Shown here: in pieces, positions 10,471 through 19,759 of the stretch
Numbering within the stretch: position 1 is the stretch's first letter
How the letters are laid out: each line of letters opens with the position of its first letter
Assembly: GCA_944472155.2 (NCBI GenBank)
Contig: OX235275.1
Coordinates: 25,906,865-25,970,864 of the forward strand
DNA length: 64,000 nucleotides
Direction of reading: 5' to 3'
Source of the DNA: Trichobilharzia szidati
Taxonomy: Eukaryota > Platyhelminthes > Trematoda > Strigeidida > Schistosomatidae
Made by a program: the position numbers and the translations under genes
The notes under the pieces: generated by a model
Seen by the model: only the letters and a program-made list of their open reading frames with translations
Told to the model about the DNA's origin: nothing
Database searches by the model: none

Positions 10471-10944
10471 ATTATTATTATTGTTTCCTTTAATTCCTAG
10501 AGGAAAACAGGGCTTCAGCCGTGCGTCTCCATTGCGTTCGGTTCTCTGCTAGAGTCTTCACCTGGCTCCAAGTCTGCCCACACATTTTCATGTCCCCTTC
10601 ACATGACCTCCTCAAAGTCACCCTCACCCTTGAACGACCAACTCACCGCTTCCCTTTCGGGTTCCACTCAAAGGCTTGTCTAGTGATGTCACTTGATGGT
10701 TTTCTCAGAGTATGGCCAATCCATCTCCATTTCTACCTCCCTATTTTTTTCGCAATCGGTTCTTGGTTGGTTCGCTCTCAAAGATCTCTGTTGCTGATCT
10801 TTTCTGGCCATCTGATCTTGAGTATTGAGCGAAGGTCTGTAGTTTGTTTGAGATGCTCTTTATGACGCCCCGAGTCTCTGACCCGTAAAGTGGGTAGCAC
10901 TGACTTCACATTTTAGTTGAAAATCCGGATCTTATTTTTGATGC
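10471..10944 (-). mobile_element. RTE retrotransposon 3' end, 5'-truncated, with 10-bp target-site duplication
   Basis: It starts with ATTATTATTATTG (the reverse of the RTE AAT tail), then TTCCTTTAATTCCTAG and GGGCTTCAGCCG. It carries the terminal block in reverse: the equivalents of ALCS, GRPRV, RRP and WPE. It stops at about 10944 within the region just upstream of VLLYGSETW. TGACCACCTG is found at 10461-10470 and again at 10945-10954, directly bounding the copy. That duplication and the tail support target-primed insertion. The plus-strand frame 10521-10865 is a shadow. Confidence 0.85.
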
Positions 10945-10954
10945 TGACCACCTG

Positions 10955-11448
10955 GTACACTTAGAATATATATTACCCATTATACTACTTATAACCACTT
11001 ACAACTATTGAACTCAATTCAAAAATATTTGTATTCCACTGATTCAAGCTTATTTCAGATAATTTCATCATTAGTTTCCAATGGGGAGGGTGATTATTAT
11101 TAGCTAATTTCACGTGATTAAATCAATCTGTTATTTTTTTTCTCTCAATTGTTTATATGGATGTAAAATGACAAACCTTCAACATAAATGTGATAGCAGA
11201 TACAGCTCATAAATCTGAGTGATTGTCAATATGCATTTTCAATATCCATCATTGTCTTTTTTTATTTGTATGTCACATTATTTTAACTCGGGTTATCAAA
11301 TGAAATTCAACGAGGGAAAGTAGTAGCAGTAGCACGCCTACAGGAAGCATCACGTCAAAATCTGGAGTGAGATAAACTGAATGAGTTGAAAAGGATTAAG
11401 TGATTTTTGTCAGTTAAAATGGAATTAAATTTTACGGAAATCGAGTAT
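10955..11448. other. No gene recognised
   Basis: A+T-rich; no frame or repeat signal recognised. Confidence 0.5.
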
Positions 11449-11665
11449 AGTGCGTCGTTGGCAGAGTGGTAGAATGCTAGGGTTCGATCCCTGGCCAACA
11501 CACTGCTTTACCTCACTAAGACAGTAATACGACTAGTAAAGAAGGAAGGTTGGGCGGCATGAGGCTAGCAACCCCATCCTGTATAAAAAGGTAAACACCA
11601 CTGTTACCGTAACTTCTAGCCTATAGCTTGAAACCTTATGTTCCACTGGGAATGGAATGGAATAA
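11449..11665 (+). mobile_element. RTE-partner SINE, nearly full length
   Basis: The head is GTGCGTCGTTGGCAGAGTGG (A box) with GGGTTCGATCCCTGG (B box), shortened between the boxes. The body has TTTACCTCACTAAG, AGTAAAGAAGGAAGGTTGGG and GGCTAGCAACCCCATCCTG. The tail GCTTGAAACCTTATGTTCC ends in a short GGAAT repeat. Body and tail resemble the RTE 5' region and RTE 3' end respectively (see 19251-19485). Confidence 0.75.
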
Positions 11666-11681
11666 ATAAGAGAATTTCAAG

Positions 11682-12062
11682 TATTGGTTTTTGTAGGGAT
11701 TTTGTTTGATTGGTTTTAGGATTTCATCATGAGCTGACATCAGTTAGAGAACCATTGGAAAACATGCAGGGATTACTGACAGACAGCTGTTTCGTTCCAG
11801 TTTGAGACTCTACAGCAATACACACCCACCGTTAGAGTACGAACCCAGGACCTTCTGGATACAAGGCGAGCATGTAGAGCATTAAGCCACTAGGACCCGA
11901 TCCAGTGGCAAGCCCATGAATTCTAACCTTTGCCAATTAATGACATAGCGCGACCAATTGGCAGTGTCTTCTTCGATGAGTTACTGCCTCACCTTCACGA
12001 CTTCTCACTAGAACCCTAGGTTAACTACCTGATTCGGACCAGTCGCTACTGAGCATCAGAAG
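11682..12062 (-). mobile_element. Hammerhead-SINE (Smα-like), head-to-head with next copy
   Basis: On the minus strand the order is GATGCTCAGTAGCGACTGG, CGAAGAAGACACTGCC, GGCAAAGGTTAGAATTCATG and a tRNA-like head (TTAATGCTCTACATG, B-box relic GGGTTCGTACTC). A hammerhead region follows: GTATTG, CTGTAGA, GTCTCAAACTGGAAC, GAAA, CAGCTGTC. Last comes CAGTAATCC and the tail GCTCATGATGAAATCC. The core CTGTAGA differs from CUGANGA at position A6, so cleavage is unlikely. Confidence 0.75.
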
Positions 12063-12395
12063 CGGTGACCAGTAGGGAGCGCAGCTTGGAGGTGAGGCAG
12101 TAACTCATCGAAGAAGACATCGCGAAATGGTCACGCTGTGCCATGCATTGGCAGAAGTTAGAATTCGTAGACTTGCCATGTGATCGGGTTCCAGTTGGTG
12201 AATTGTCTACGAGCTATCTCGACTTTCAAACAGAAAGTCATGGGTTCGAAACCTGGAGGTGGTTACGGACTGATGAACAGTCGCAAACTAGGCTGACGAA
12301 ACAGCTGTCCAGTACTCTTTGAGGCTGGTTTTCCAGTGGTTCTCTAACTGATGTTAACTCATGATGAAATCCTCCAACCAATCAAAAATAAGAGG
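12062..12395 (+). mobile_element. Hammerhead-SINE (Smα-like), partner copy
   Basis: It starts GGTGACCAGTAGGGAGCGC and GAGGCAGTAACTCATCG, then GGCAGAAGTTAGAATTCG. The tRNA-like head has B box GGGTTCGAAACC (about 12242-12253). The hammerhead-like part is GGACTG, ATGAACA, GTCGCAAACTAGGCTGAC, GAAA, CAGCTGTC and CAGTAC. Stem I halves GGACTG/CAGTAC almost pair and stem III is palindromic, but core position C3 is A. Together with 11682-12062 it forms a large inverted pair. Confidence 0.75.
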
Positions 12396-12454
12396 AAATT
12401 TAGTTGAAGAAATGATGATGACACGATAGTGTTTTTATCAAGAGGTAGCCTTGT

Positions 12455-12525
12455 GGCCAAACTGGCTGAGTAGATAAGCACTTGGCGTGGTGGGGCGGGT
12501 TCAAGTCTCACGGTGAACACAATCC
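12455..12525 (+). repeat. tRNA-like fragment of another SINE type
   Basis: TGGCTGAGTAG (about 12463-12473) fits an A box and GGTTCAAGTCT (12498-12508) fits a B box. The spacing suits a pol III promoter. The ends do not form an acceptor stem, so it is not a functional tRNA. No copy elsewhere in the window was recognised. Confidence 0.35.
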
Positions 12526-12889
12526 TAAAAAAGGAAGGAGTACATGCACTTTCAGTTGATGAGTCTCAAAATACGACAAAAGTCACATCTTGACTTGTTT
12601 CGCTGACCAGTATCAATCAGGACAGAATTATGACTCTTTAGAAGCGATGGTCTGCAAACAATCTACATTCTTCACAAACTCCCCTCACATGATATAATGC
12701 TCAGATTTCTACATACCTCTTGCTAACAGTTAATTGTTAACGTAAAAAAGATATAATTTCGGCAAACTATAGTTCATTAGGGATAGAGATATTGAACAAT
12801 AATTAGGAATAATTACGGGATACAAATGAATCAAACTGCTGAGTTCGTAAAGCATAATGAACTTCTGAAATTTAATGCGCAATGCAATC
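12526..12889. other. No gene recognised
   Basis: A+T-rich sequence. The minus frame 12730-13005 runs into the repeat that follows and has low-complexity composition. Confidence 0.45.
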
Positions 12890-13290
12890 GAAGTAGTAAC
12901 AAGATATAAATAGATTAGTAGATTACGTAAGTCATTAGAAAACTGTAAGAAAAAATACTGTGAATTAAGCTCATTTAGATCAAATATTAGGCATATTAAC
13001 CACATGGTTTAATAAGTGATGATGTAACGAGACGAGGGTGAGAAGAAATCAAAATTTTTATTGAATAACATCTGGTATAATTAGCAGACTGGAGGGGGGA
13101 AATTACGAAAGAATAGTTGGACTTACTTTTCAGTATTAAAACCAGGTCTTGATTGTCTGATGCTCATTGTTCGCGTGAACTATAAGCGTCCTTGCTTGTT
13201 TACTATCCTAAAAGAATCCTAGATATATATACCTAATATTTCTATGTTGTAATCAGATATCGCGTGACTGGACTGCTCAAAGATTTGCCT
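12890..13290 (+). repeat. Interspersed ~400-bp repeat shared with 18515-18915
   Basis: Shared text in the same order: ATTACGTNAGTCATTAGA, GATGATGTAACGAGACGA-like, TTGATTGTCTGATGCTCAT-like, and ACTGGACTGCTCAAAGATTT-like at the end. There is no coding signal in either copy. At 18.5 kb the repeat begins exactly where the Smα pair ends. Class unknown. Confidence 0.6.
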
Positions 13291-13794
13291 ACCCTCAGAG
13301 ACTAAGAGTTTTCAGTATGTGTTTCGTAAACTGACGATGGGCTTTGCTTTCTGTGAGTTGTTCAAATGAGAATATTTATTTCAGTTACGATGTCTCTAGG
13401 GCTTTATTATTAGACGTTTGGTAAACATATGGGTGAATATATTTCTAATATTATTATTTTTATTGAATTAAGTGGTATAGATAGAGAAACTGAAGGTCCT
13501 CTCCTACATTTTGAGTAGGATAAAACTTTTAGAATTGTTTATGTCACTGTCCACAATGTGGATTCTTTCATAAGTCGACATCGATTAGAGGTTGATTGAA
13601 AACTAAGAAGCACTTCCATCAGGCTTTTGACCTTTCACAAAGGATCACCTATTGTCGCATCAGGAGGAGAAGCCAGTACCTTCAGACTACCAGTTCGACA
13701 CATCTATTAAGCTTAGATTCAACAGCTCCTGTATTTTGGTGTCACAACCAATTAGTGTTATTAAAATGCATCCACCCGGTGGGGGAATTAGATA
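13291..13794. other. No gene recognised
   Basis: The frame 13596-13817 has no family motif. TTATTA-rich runs occur near 13450. Confidence 0.4.
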
Positions 13795-13851
13795 AAAGGT
13801 GTGAATACATGAAGTAATAATAATAGTATGAAATGCAATTGAAATATTTGT
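13795..13851 (-). repeat. PLE terminal-repeat fragment
   Basis: Its reverse complement matches about 16446-16530 (GCAATTNAAATATTTGTGAT, ATGAAATAATAAT-like). It appears to be the outer part of the inverted terminal repeat of the PLE at 15175-16640, cut off here by the RTE insertion at 13852. Confidence 0.5.
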
Positions 13852-15172
13852 GATTATTATTATTATTATTGTATCCTTTAATTCCTATAGGAACATAGGG
13901 CTTCAGTCGTGCGTCTCCATTGCGTTCTGTTCTCTGCTAGAGTCTTCACCTGGCTCCAAGTTTGCCCACACGTTTTCATCTCCTCTTCGCATGACCTCCT
14001 CCAAGTCACACTTGGACGACCAACTCGCCACTTCCCTTTCAGGTTCCACTCGAGCAATGGCTTGTCTAGTGATGTTACTTGATGGTTTCATCAGAGTATG
14101 GCCAATCCATCTCCATTTCTTCCTGCATATTTCTTTCACAATCGGTTCCTGTTTGGTTCGTTCCCAAAGATCCCTGCTGCTGACCTTTTCTGGCCGGCCA
14201 TCTGATCTTGAGTATTGAGCGAAGACAACTGTTAATGAAGGTCTGTAGTTTGTTTGAGATGCCCCTCACGACACGCTAAGTCTCTGACCTGTATAGTAAG
14301 TTGCATTGACTTCACATTGGAGATAGAAAATCCGGATCTTGTTTTTGATGCTGGGTGTTGTTGACCTCCACACAGACTTGAGAGTAGTGAAAGCTTGTCT
14401 TGCTTTTCCGATCGATTCTTGCTTTGATATCCTCGTCAGTTCCGCTTGTAGTTGAAACGATGCTTCCAAGGTCGGTCGGTAGGTAAAAGAGGTTGTTTCT
14501 TTCAGATTCGTCCCATTTGTGCTGATTTGTTGTCAGTTGTTGTTGTTGCTGTTGGTGGTGTTGCCCAAGAAATTTCATCACCTCTGTTTTATCTATGTTC
14601 ACCTGAACTAATTCCTGTCTTTGATGCTTCTTCTGCCAACTTGTTGCTTTTCGCTTGCGTATCCTCCAGTTTGTGGGAAATCAGACGTATATCATCGGTG
14701 AAGTCAAGATCCTCCAAGTTATTTGTGTGTGTCCATTTTATGCCTGTTTCCTCATTGCCCACTGTTTGTCGCATTATCCAGTCTACTGCAATCAAGAAAA
14801 TCATTGGCGATAGTAGGCAGCCAGCTTGTCTTACTCCTGTCCTCACTTCGAAGGGATCCGTAAGCTTCCCGTTGTGAATTACTTGGCATGCAGCATTGTC
14901 GTATAGCTGTTGGATGAGATGTATTATGTTCAGACCACTATCTAGTACAAAGGACTTTCAAGGTGAAGCTGAAAGCCTCGAGGACAGCTGGTGATAGGCC
15001 ACAATGCAAGTTCAACACGCAAAAACTGAAGGACACAGTCACAAAGGACATTTTCACTGCAACTGTCAGAGTAAAGCAGGAAACACTACGTGACATCACG
15101 GAAGAATCATGCGTGTAAGACCATTGGAACTCTCTGAAGGTGATTTTCAACGAAACGTGTTCAGTGGTTTTA
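13852..15172 (-). mobile_element. RTE retrotransposon with inverted 5' segment
   Basis: From 13852 to about 14922 the minus strand carries an RTE from its 3' tail (ATTATTATTATTATTATTG) back into the RT palm. From about 14935 to 15172 the plus strand carries the RTE linker between APE and RT (KFNTQKLKDTVTKDIFTATV, then HWNSLKVIFNETC). The upstream part of the element is thus inverted relative to the downstream part, with intervening sequence lost. This is the structure expected from twin priming. Sequence on both sides looks like PLE terminal repeat, so the RTE probably landed in it. Confidence 0.7.
13870..14922 (-). pseudogene. RTE reverse transcriptase palm to C-terminus, frameshifted
   Basis: On the minus strand, 14846-14589 gives RTGVRQAGCLLSPMIFLIAV, DWIMRQTV and the catalytic box as DLDFTDDIRLIS (FTDD for FADD). 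Then come LEDTQAKSNKLAEEASKTG, a Q-rich run (about 14550), TSGTDEDIKARI (about 14400) and KARQAFTTLKSVWRS. After further shifts come LQTFINSCLRSILKIRWP and the terminal block (13903-14139). At least four frame changes are needed. Both Asp of the box remain, but the protein cannot be made. Confidence 0.8.
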
Positions 15173-15292
15173 GGAAAGGGATGTATTATTATAGGGTTAA
15201 TAGGCGAATATTAAATGTTACATAACATGGCGTGAAATTTGTTAAGATAGAATTCAATATTGTAGACACATATTTTGGATTTAGAATGACAA

Positions 15293-16059
15293 GTGGGACA
15301 AGCGAAAACGAAAGATAAGCAGTCTAAACTGGTCACCGACTCAGTTCCAAGGAAAACCTTATTCATCAACTTGGAGTTCAAAAGTGGTCAAGCTTCAGAT
15401 ATGCTCAGAAACCGTCTATCTACCAAATCAGTTAGTAAGACGTTCTTTGCAGCAAAATTAAAAATGATGTTCACCAGCCGCAAGTTGTTCTCCATCTCTG
15501 TAAAAGATAAGCTCCTCCGTCTGGCCGCCTCCATATGCATCTATCAGTTCACCTGTTCTTGTGGAGCAAGGCACATTGTCCGTGGCCAGAGAACGCTTTC
15601 CACATGAATACGAGAACATATTTCAGCATGATAAATTATTTAAATTAACCCCAGTGTATTTAAAGAAAATGAAAACGAGATTTTACTTAAACACTCTACG
15701 ATTAATTTCAATAATTTATAATGAATCAATCTGACTCGGCGCTCAAATTATTCCAGGAAGTTCGTAACATCTACGGTCTGGAAACTTATAATATTTCAGC
15801 ATGGTTTTGCAAGGGAGAAAGGAAGTGTGTGCGAAGTTCTATTCTAGAACACGTGATCGATTCCTGTCACTCTACCAACCCTGACCATGATTTTAAGATC
15901 ATCTACGGAATCCATGCTGACTTGCCGCGTTTTCTTCGTTATAGACTTGTAAAGACAGCGGAGGCCTTGGCAATTCATGACTTGAAGTCAGACCTTTGTG
16001 TACAAAGAAGTATGTACAATGGTTACTTCTGCCTTGGCCATAGGGGTACAGACATTTAG
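15293..16059 (+). pseudogene. PLE linker plus GIY-YIG endonuclease, split by a small insertion
   Basis: 15293-15606 gives VPRKTLFINLEFKSGQASDM, VSKTFFAAKLKMMF, AASICIYQFTCSCGARHIVR and QRTLST, then a stop and IREHISA. The YIG position reads HIV, so the motif is altered. At 15631 a 173-base insertion (including one copy of a 13-base duplication) interrupts the codons. After it, 15791-16059 resumes exactly as ISAWFCKGERKC, ILEHVIDSCHS, FKIIYGIHADLP and AEALAIHDLKSDLCVQRSMY. Leaving out the insertion gives the family text REH-SAW in frame. Confidence 0.8.
15631..15790 (+). mobile_element. 160-bp short insertion with 13-bp target-site duplication
   Basis: ATATTTCAGCATG occurs at 15618-15630 and again at 15791-15803, bounding 160 bases. 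The duplication lies inside the GIY-YIG reading frame, which proves that the segment is a later insertion. Its right part (from TAAACACTCTACGATT to GGAAACTTATA) recurs at 7920-8045 and 8335-8415. No ORF, pol III boxes or inverted ends are visible. It may be a short non-autonomous element or a fragment of a larger retroelement. Confidence 0.7.
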
Positions 16060-16889
16060 TTATTTATGTATTTTGTTTATTTAGTTATTCTTTGTACCTT
16101 TCCCTTATTTTCCTCAGTATTCTCACTCTGAATTGTTTCCGCTTGTCCCACTTGTCATTCTAAATCCAAAATTATTATTTTTTACAATATTGAATTCTAT
16201 CTTATCAAATTTCACGCCATGTTATGTAACACTTTATATTCGCCTACTAATCCTATAATTATGCACCCCTTTCCAACATCTATACACCTTATGTATTATT
16301 CTATATATATGACATTACTTCTTTTCGGGAACTTTCCCACCCATTTATCATAAATGCACGAATGTACAGCCTAGTTGATGACTTCGTCGATAAGAAAATT
16401 TTCTTCGCTGCAACCGTCTTTGTTAATTATTTGTTTTGCTACTTGACATTTCACTATGATCACAATTACGAATATTTTAATTTTAATTGCATTTCATACT
16501 ACTGTTATTATTATTTCATGTATTCACACCTTTCATCTAATTCCTTCACCGGATATAATTTCTAAAAACCATGTATATATACGTTTGTAGAGCTTGAATA
16601 TAAATTCGTTTAAAGGAGTCTCTTCGCAGAATATTGTGCTCTTAATGCTACAATGGGAATCATTGAATTATTGAAAAAAATGCAAACACCCAATGACGAT
16701 GAAGGAACTTAATGGGTTCCTACGGTATTCTGTCAAACTTGCGTTAGTGAAATCTGAGAAATACACATAAATCGTGGAATAACCTTTTCTGAGTTTTGCA
16801 ATATTCCCTACATACACCATAGTGATACTGATAGTTCTTTGTGTTCTGAGGTGGAACATACAACTTTATCGATTCATCTCCACTTTATT

Positions 16890-17690
16890 TGGCCCTCAGC
16901 TATCACTTTCAGATGGTTCTACGATTACCTACCACCTGTCATTCCCTTTGCGTAATATCTGCTTCATTTCATACTCCCAAATGCCTAATTCGTCCCTTCG
17001 CATGAGGTTTTTTAGCTGAGGATATAACGTGTGATTTCTCTTGGGTTATTCTCCGCAGAGTTTATCCAATTCATCAAATCTCCATTTTCTTCTGCACATT
17101 TCTTTAGCAATAGGTTCACGTCTGGTGCTTTGTAAGAGTTCCTTTGTTGATGATATCTCCAAGCCAACAATCTGATCTTTATTATTCAGCGAATGGAGTC
17201 ATTTGGTCAATGAAGGTCTGCCATAGCCTATTGAAAAAAATAGTTTACGTAAGACGTTGAGTCTCTAAGCTAAATATGGAAACCTTGACTGCCTTTACAC
17301 TTTTTCTTTGGGTTGCTTGTGTCTGAGGTTCACCTTCACATTGATTTCTGACTAGTGAACACTTGCCTGGCTCACCTGAAACTGGCACCCTTAGGTATCC
17401 CCATCCATACCACCTTTAACTGAAATGATTCTGCCTAGATAATTGAAACAGATGACTGCTATTTAGATTTCACCCCGTGACTGATAACTTGTATTTGTTG
17501 AGTGTTGCTTGGTATCTTGTTCACTATTGTGGCCTCTGTAGGTTTATTTGGAGTCCCGCTTTCCCTGCTTCTTCTGTGAATTTGTTAAATCCCGGTATCT
17601 TAGATATGAGGCATAAATCGTCCACGATTTCCTGATGTTCATCATGCTTTAATCATTTTACATTCCATGGTGATGGATTCTATCAGACGG
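16890..17690 (-). mobile_element. Old, diverged RTE copy
   Basis: The minus strand keeps the order of RTE 3' marks. The terminal block relic is at 17040-17160 (AATCTCCATTTTCTTCTGC, CTGATCTTTATTATTCAGCG). The FINNCL and LLYGSE region relics are near 17200-17290. GCACTGAATCAT-type linker relics are near 17400-17470, and the DDLCLIS-like relic is near 17610 (ATGAGGCATAAATCGTCC). No long frame survives. Boundaries are approximate and no duplication was seen. Confidence 0.55.
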
Positions 17691-17924
17691 AAATGCTCAA
17701 CCCCTACTGGCTTTGTTATCTCAACATTTAAAATGTCTATTTGTAATCTTTCTCACCAGCCGGCCAAAAATTTTCTTGCTTCTCAATGCCATTCATAGGC
17801 CGGTGGCAAAAAATGCTTTACTGAGTGGAATTGGAAGAGATTTTGAGTTATTGTCTGTCTGGGTTTTCGAAAGCATCAAAAAACCAGAGTTCTAACGCTG
17901 AATACATTAGCAACATGTTTCTGT

Positions 17925-18124
17925 CTTTCAAGTTACTTGAATAAATGTTAATCAACTGCTGCTTTTTTCCTGGGGTTACTAGACTCATACCCATTTCCCT
18001 CCATCTTTACCAGGCCTACTACCTAATAAGCAAATAGTAAAGGAGTACGTCAGTCGGGGATCGAACGCCGGAACAACTGCTTGGTTAACTAGCCTCCTAT
18101 CACCGAATCATCAACGCACTCGTA
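17925..18124 (-). mobile_element. RTE-partner SINE, diverged
   Basis: The minus strand starts GTGCGTTGATGATTCGGTGA. Its B box is GTTCGATCCCCGAC (about 18055-18068), followed by GTACTCCTTTAC. The body resembles AAAGATGGAGGGAAATGGG and CTAGTAACCCCAGG, and the tail is AAGTAACTTGAAAG. The order matches 19251-19485, although the tRNA-like head is rearranged. Confidence 0.55.
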
Positions 18125-18189
18125 TCTGATAACACTATCCATGACTTTTGTAGGAGTAAAAGGAAGTGGAAGGCTACATAAAATCAAAG

Positions 18190-18395
18190 ACAGAGTATTT
18201 AATTCAATTTTAGATTTTCCCGTCAATTGATTCGACCGAAGTGCTTGGTCTCAGGTTGACGTGTCGGCTTCTTGTGCAGATGCTTCGACGAAGTCTGGGC
18301 ATGTAATTAGAAGTTAATTGGTGCATGGTGACTAGCAGTGGAATCCATGATGCGCATTTCGTCGTCATCTGGATGTACCTCGCTGGGAACATCAT
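18190..18395 (-). mobile_element. Smα repeat unit, minus strand
   Basis: The minus strand reads GATGATGTTCCCAGCGAGG, GTACATCCAG, then ATGACGA joined directly to CGAAATGCGCATC, ATGGATTCCACTGC and TAGTCACCATGCACC. This is the recognisable Smα hammerhead sequence of schistosomes, but stem II between the two core halves has been deleted. The rest of the unit continues to about 18190. Confidence 0.75.
18340..18379 (-). ncRNA. Smα hammerhead, stem II deleted
   Basis: Stem I (ATCCAG), a core start ATGACGA, GAAA and the GCATC cleavage context are recognisable. The stem II hairpin present in the neighbour at 18431-18444 is missing, and the first core base is A rather than C. It cannot fold as a hammerhead. 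Confidence 0.7.
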
Positions 18396-18512
18396 CACTC
18401 AGAGCGGGATGCAGGTACACCCAGTGACGAGTCCCAAATGGGACGAAATGTGCATCCTGGATTACACTGCCTATAATCATCCACCAGTTAACTTCCAAAG
18501 ACAGAGATGTTA
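18396..18512 (+). mobile_element. Smα repeat unit, plus strand, head-to-head with previous
   Basis: The plus strand reads CAGGTACACCCAG, TGACGA, GTCCCAAATGGGAC, GAAATGTGCATC, CTGGATTACACTGC and then ATCATCCACCAGTTAACTTCC. It is the same unit as 18190-18395, in opposite orientation, meeting near 18390-18410. It ends where the 400-bp repeat at 18515 begins. Confidence 0.75.
18412..18466 (+). ncRNA. Smα hammerhead ribozyme motif, core lacks C3
   Basis: Stem I CCAG/CTGG, core half TGACGA (18425-18430), stem II GTCCC/GGGAC closed by AAAT, and GAAA (18445-18448) are all present. So is an AUC cleavage site that would cut after 18456. The published Smα core reads C-U-G-A-N-G-A, and here the first C is absent. 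C3 pairs with G8 in the active fold, so this copy is probably inactive. Confidence 0.8.
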
Positions 18513-18514
18513 AA

Positions 18515-18915
18515 CATTATGGATAAATTACAAATTAATATATTACGTCATTCATTAGAGAATCGTAAAAAAATAGTAAGATTTGAGCACATTTGGTTAG
18601 ATTTAAGACATGTGTAACGCATCGTTGAATAAACGATGATGTGACGAAGAAAAAGTGGAATTAAATCAGCAATTATATTCAGTAAAAATAGCAAAAGGAG
18701 TTAGCAGGGGAAACCAAAACCACAAAGATTGACGGGGACTTACTGTTTCCCAATTTCTGGATGCATAAATCAAGTGTTAATTGTCTGATATTGATGCCAT
18801 CGAGGAGCTGAAGTTCCAGTGTTTCTTTACTATTTTTAAAGAATTTATGATGTCTACCTGATGCTCAGTATGAATCAGATGTCCCATGATTGCACTGGTC
18901 AAAGATTTATGATTA
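18515..18915 (+). repeat. Interspersed ~400-bp repeat, copy 2
   Basis: It aligns with 12890-13290 along its length. See that entry for shared text. It lies between the Smα pair and an RTE 3' end. Confidence 0.6.
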
Positions 18916-19745
18916 ATATTATTATTATTACTATTATCATGATCCGAGTGAAATATAGCGCTTCAACAATACATCTCCACTTGGCTGTATTCTCTGCTGT
19001 CCTGTATAGCTGAATCCACGATTACTCATAATCTTTCATTTTCTCCTCTCACGACCTCCTTCATTTCACCCTCTATGTGACACCACACTCGTCGCTTTCA
19101 ATACAAATTCCACTCAACTCAAGCGATGGTCGACCGGCCACTTGTTCTTCAGTATGGGGCGCAGGCAGCTGTTGATGAAAGTTTGCAGTAGCCTCTTAAA
19201 AACCCTTTTCGTGACACGCCATCACGTTTCTGACCCGTATAGAAGAACCGGTGCGTCGGTGGCACAGCAGTTGGGAAGCTCGCCGACCATGCACATGGTC
19301 CGGGGTTCGATCCCCGGCCGACGCACTCCTTTACCTCGCTAAGCCAGAACTAAAAAGCTGGTAAAGAGGAAAGGTTGGGCATGAGGCTAGCAACCCCATC
19401 CTGCAAAATAAACACTGCTAAAGAAGCTTCAATCCATTAGCTTGAAGCCCTATGTTCCACTGGGGAATGTGAAGGAAAAAAAATTGAAGAACCGTGTTGA
19501 AAATCCGAATCTTGTTCTTTATGCTGAGTCAGCTCAGAACATTCTCAAACTGGTTTCAGGTTGATGAAGGCGTATCTTGCCTTTCCGATTCTGGCTGCCT
19601 TTCACATCTTCATGCGCTTCGTCTGCATATGGTTGATTCAGTGCTTCCTAGCTGAATAAGTCGAGGGAGTAACCTCTGTCAAATCTCTTTTAAGTTTCTT
19701 CTGCTAATGGTGGTTGGTGCTGGTTATTGTCGCTGTTGTTATCGG
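18916..19745 (-). mobile_element. RTE retrotransposon 3' part, interrupted by a SINE
   Basis: The reverse AAT tail (ATTATTATTATTACTATTATC) is followed by the terminal block relic (18955-19130), the FINNCL/LLYGSE region (19140-19250), a SINE (19251-19485), and then GTGTTGAAAATCCGAATCTTG. The LK-W and TNEDV-type linker follows to a TTGTTGCTGTTGTT-like Q-rich end near 19740. It is 5'-truncated. The frame at 19142-19342 is a shadow. Confidence 0.75.
19251..19485 (+). mobile_element. RTE-partner SINE, full length, with 9-bp duplication
   Basis: The 235-base unit has a tRNA-like head (GTGCGTCGGTGGCACAGCAG with A-box; GGTTCGATCCCCGG B box at about 19305-19318). The body is CCTTTACCTCGCTAAGCCAG, GGTAAAGAGGAAAGGTTGGG and GAGGCTAGCAACCCCATCC. 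The tail is GAAGCCCTATGTTCCACT plus GGAAAAAAAA. GAAGAACCG flanks it at 19242-19250 and 19486-19494 inside the RTE. The middle matches the RTE 5' region at 59397-59450, and the tail matches the RTE 3' end at 1024-1041. It presumably uses the RTE reverse transcriptase. Confidence 0.85.
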
Positions 19746-19759
19746 TTCACATATTAAAT

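Larger units (their letters stand above)
15175..16640 (+). mobile_element. Penelope-like element with inverted terminal repeats
   Basis: Inverted arms at about 15175-15305 and 16140-16275 share AGAATGACAAGTGGGACAAG, TTGAATTCTATCTTA-like and ACATGGCGTGAAATTT. The right arm continues to 16640 with TACAGCCTAGTTGATGAC and AAAATTTTCTTCGCTGCAA. That continuation also closes the PLE at 29751-31258 and the terminal repeat at 43310-43760. The coding part lies at 15293-16059. The left arm is interrupted by the RTE at 13852-15172. Confidence 0.75.

Noticed and set aside
14452..14877. 141-codon plus-strand open frame
   Set aside because: It lies antisense to the RTE RT palm on the minus strand (FTDD box and flanks), so it is a shadow.
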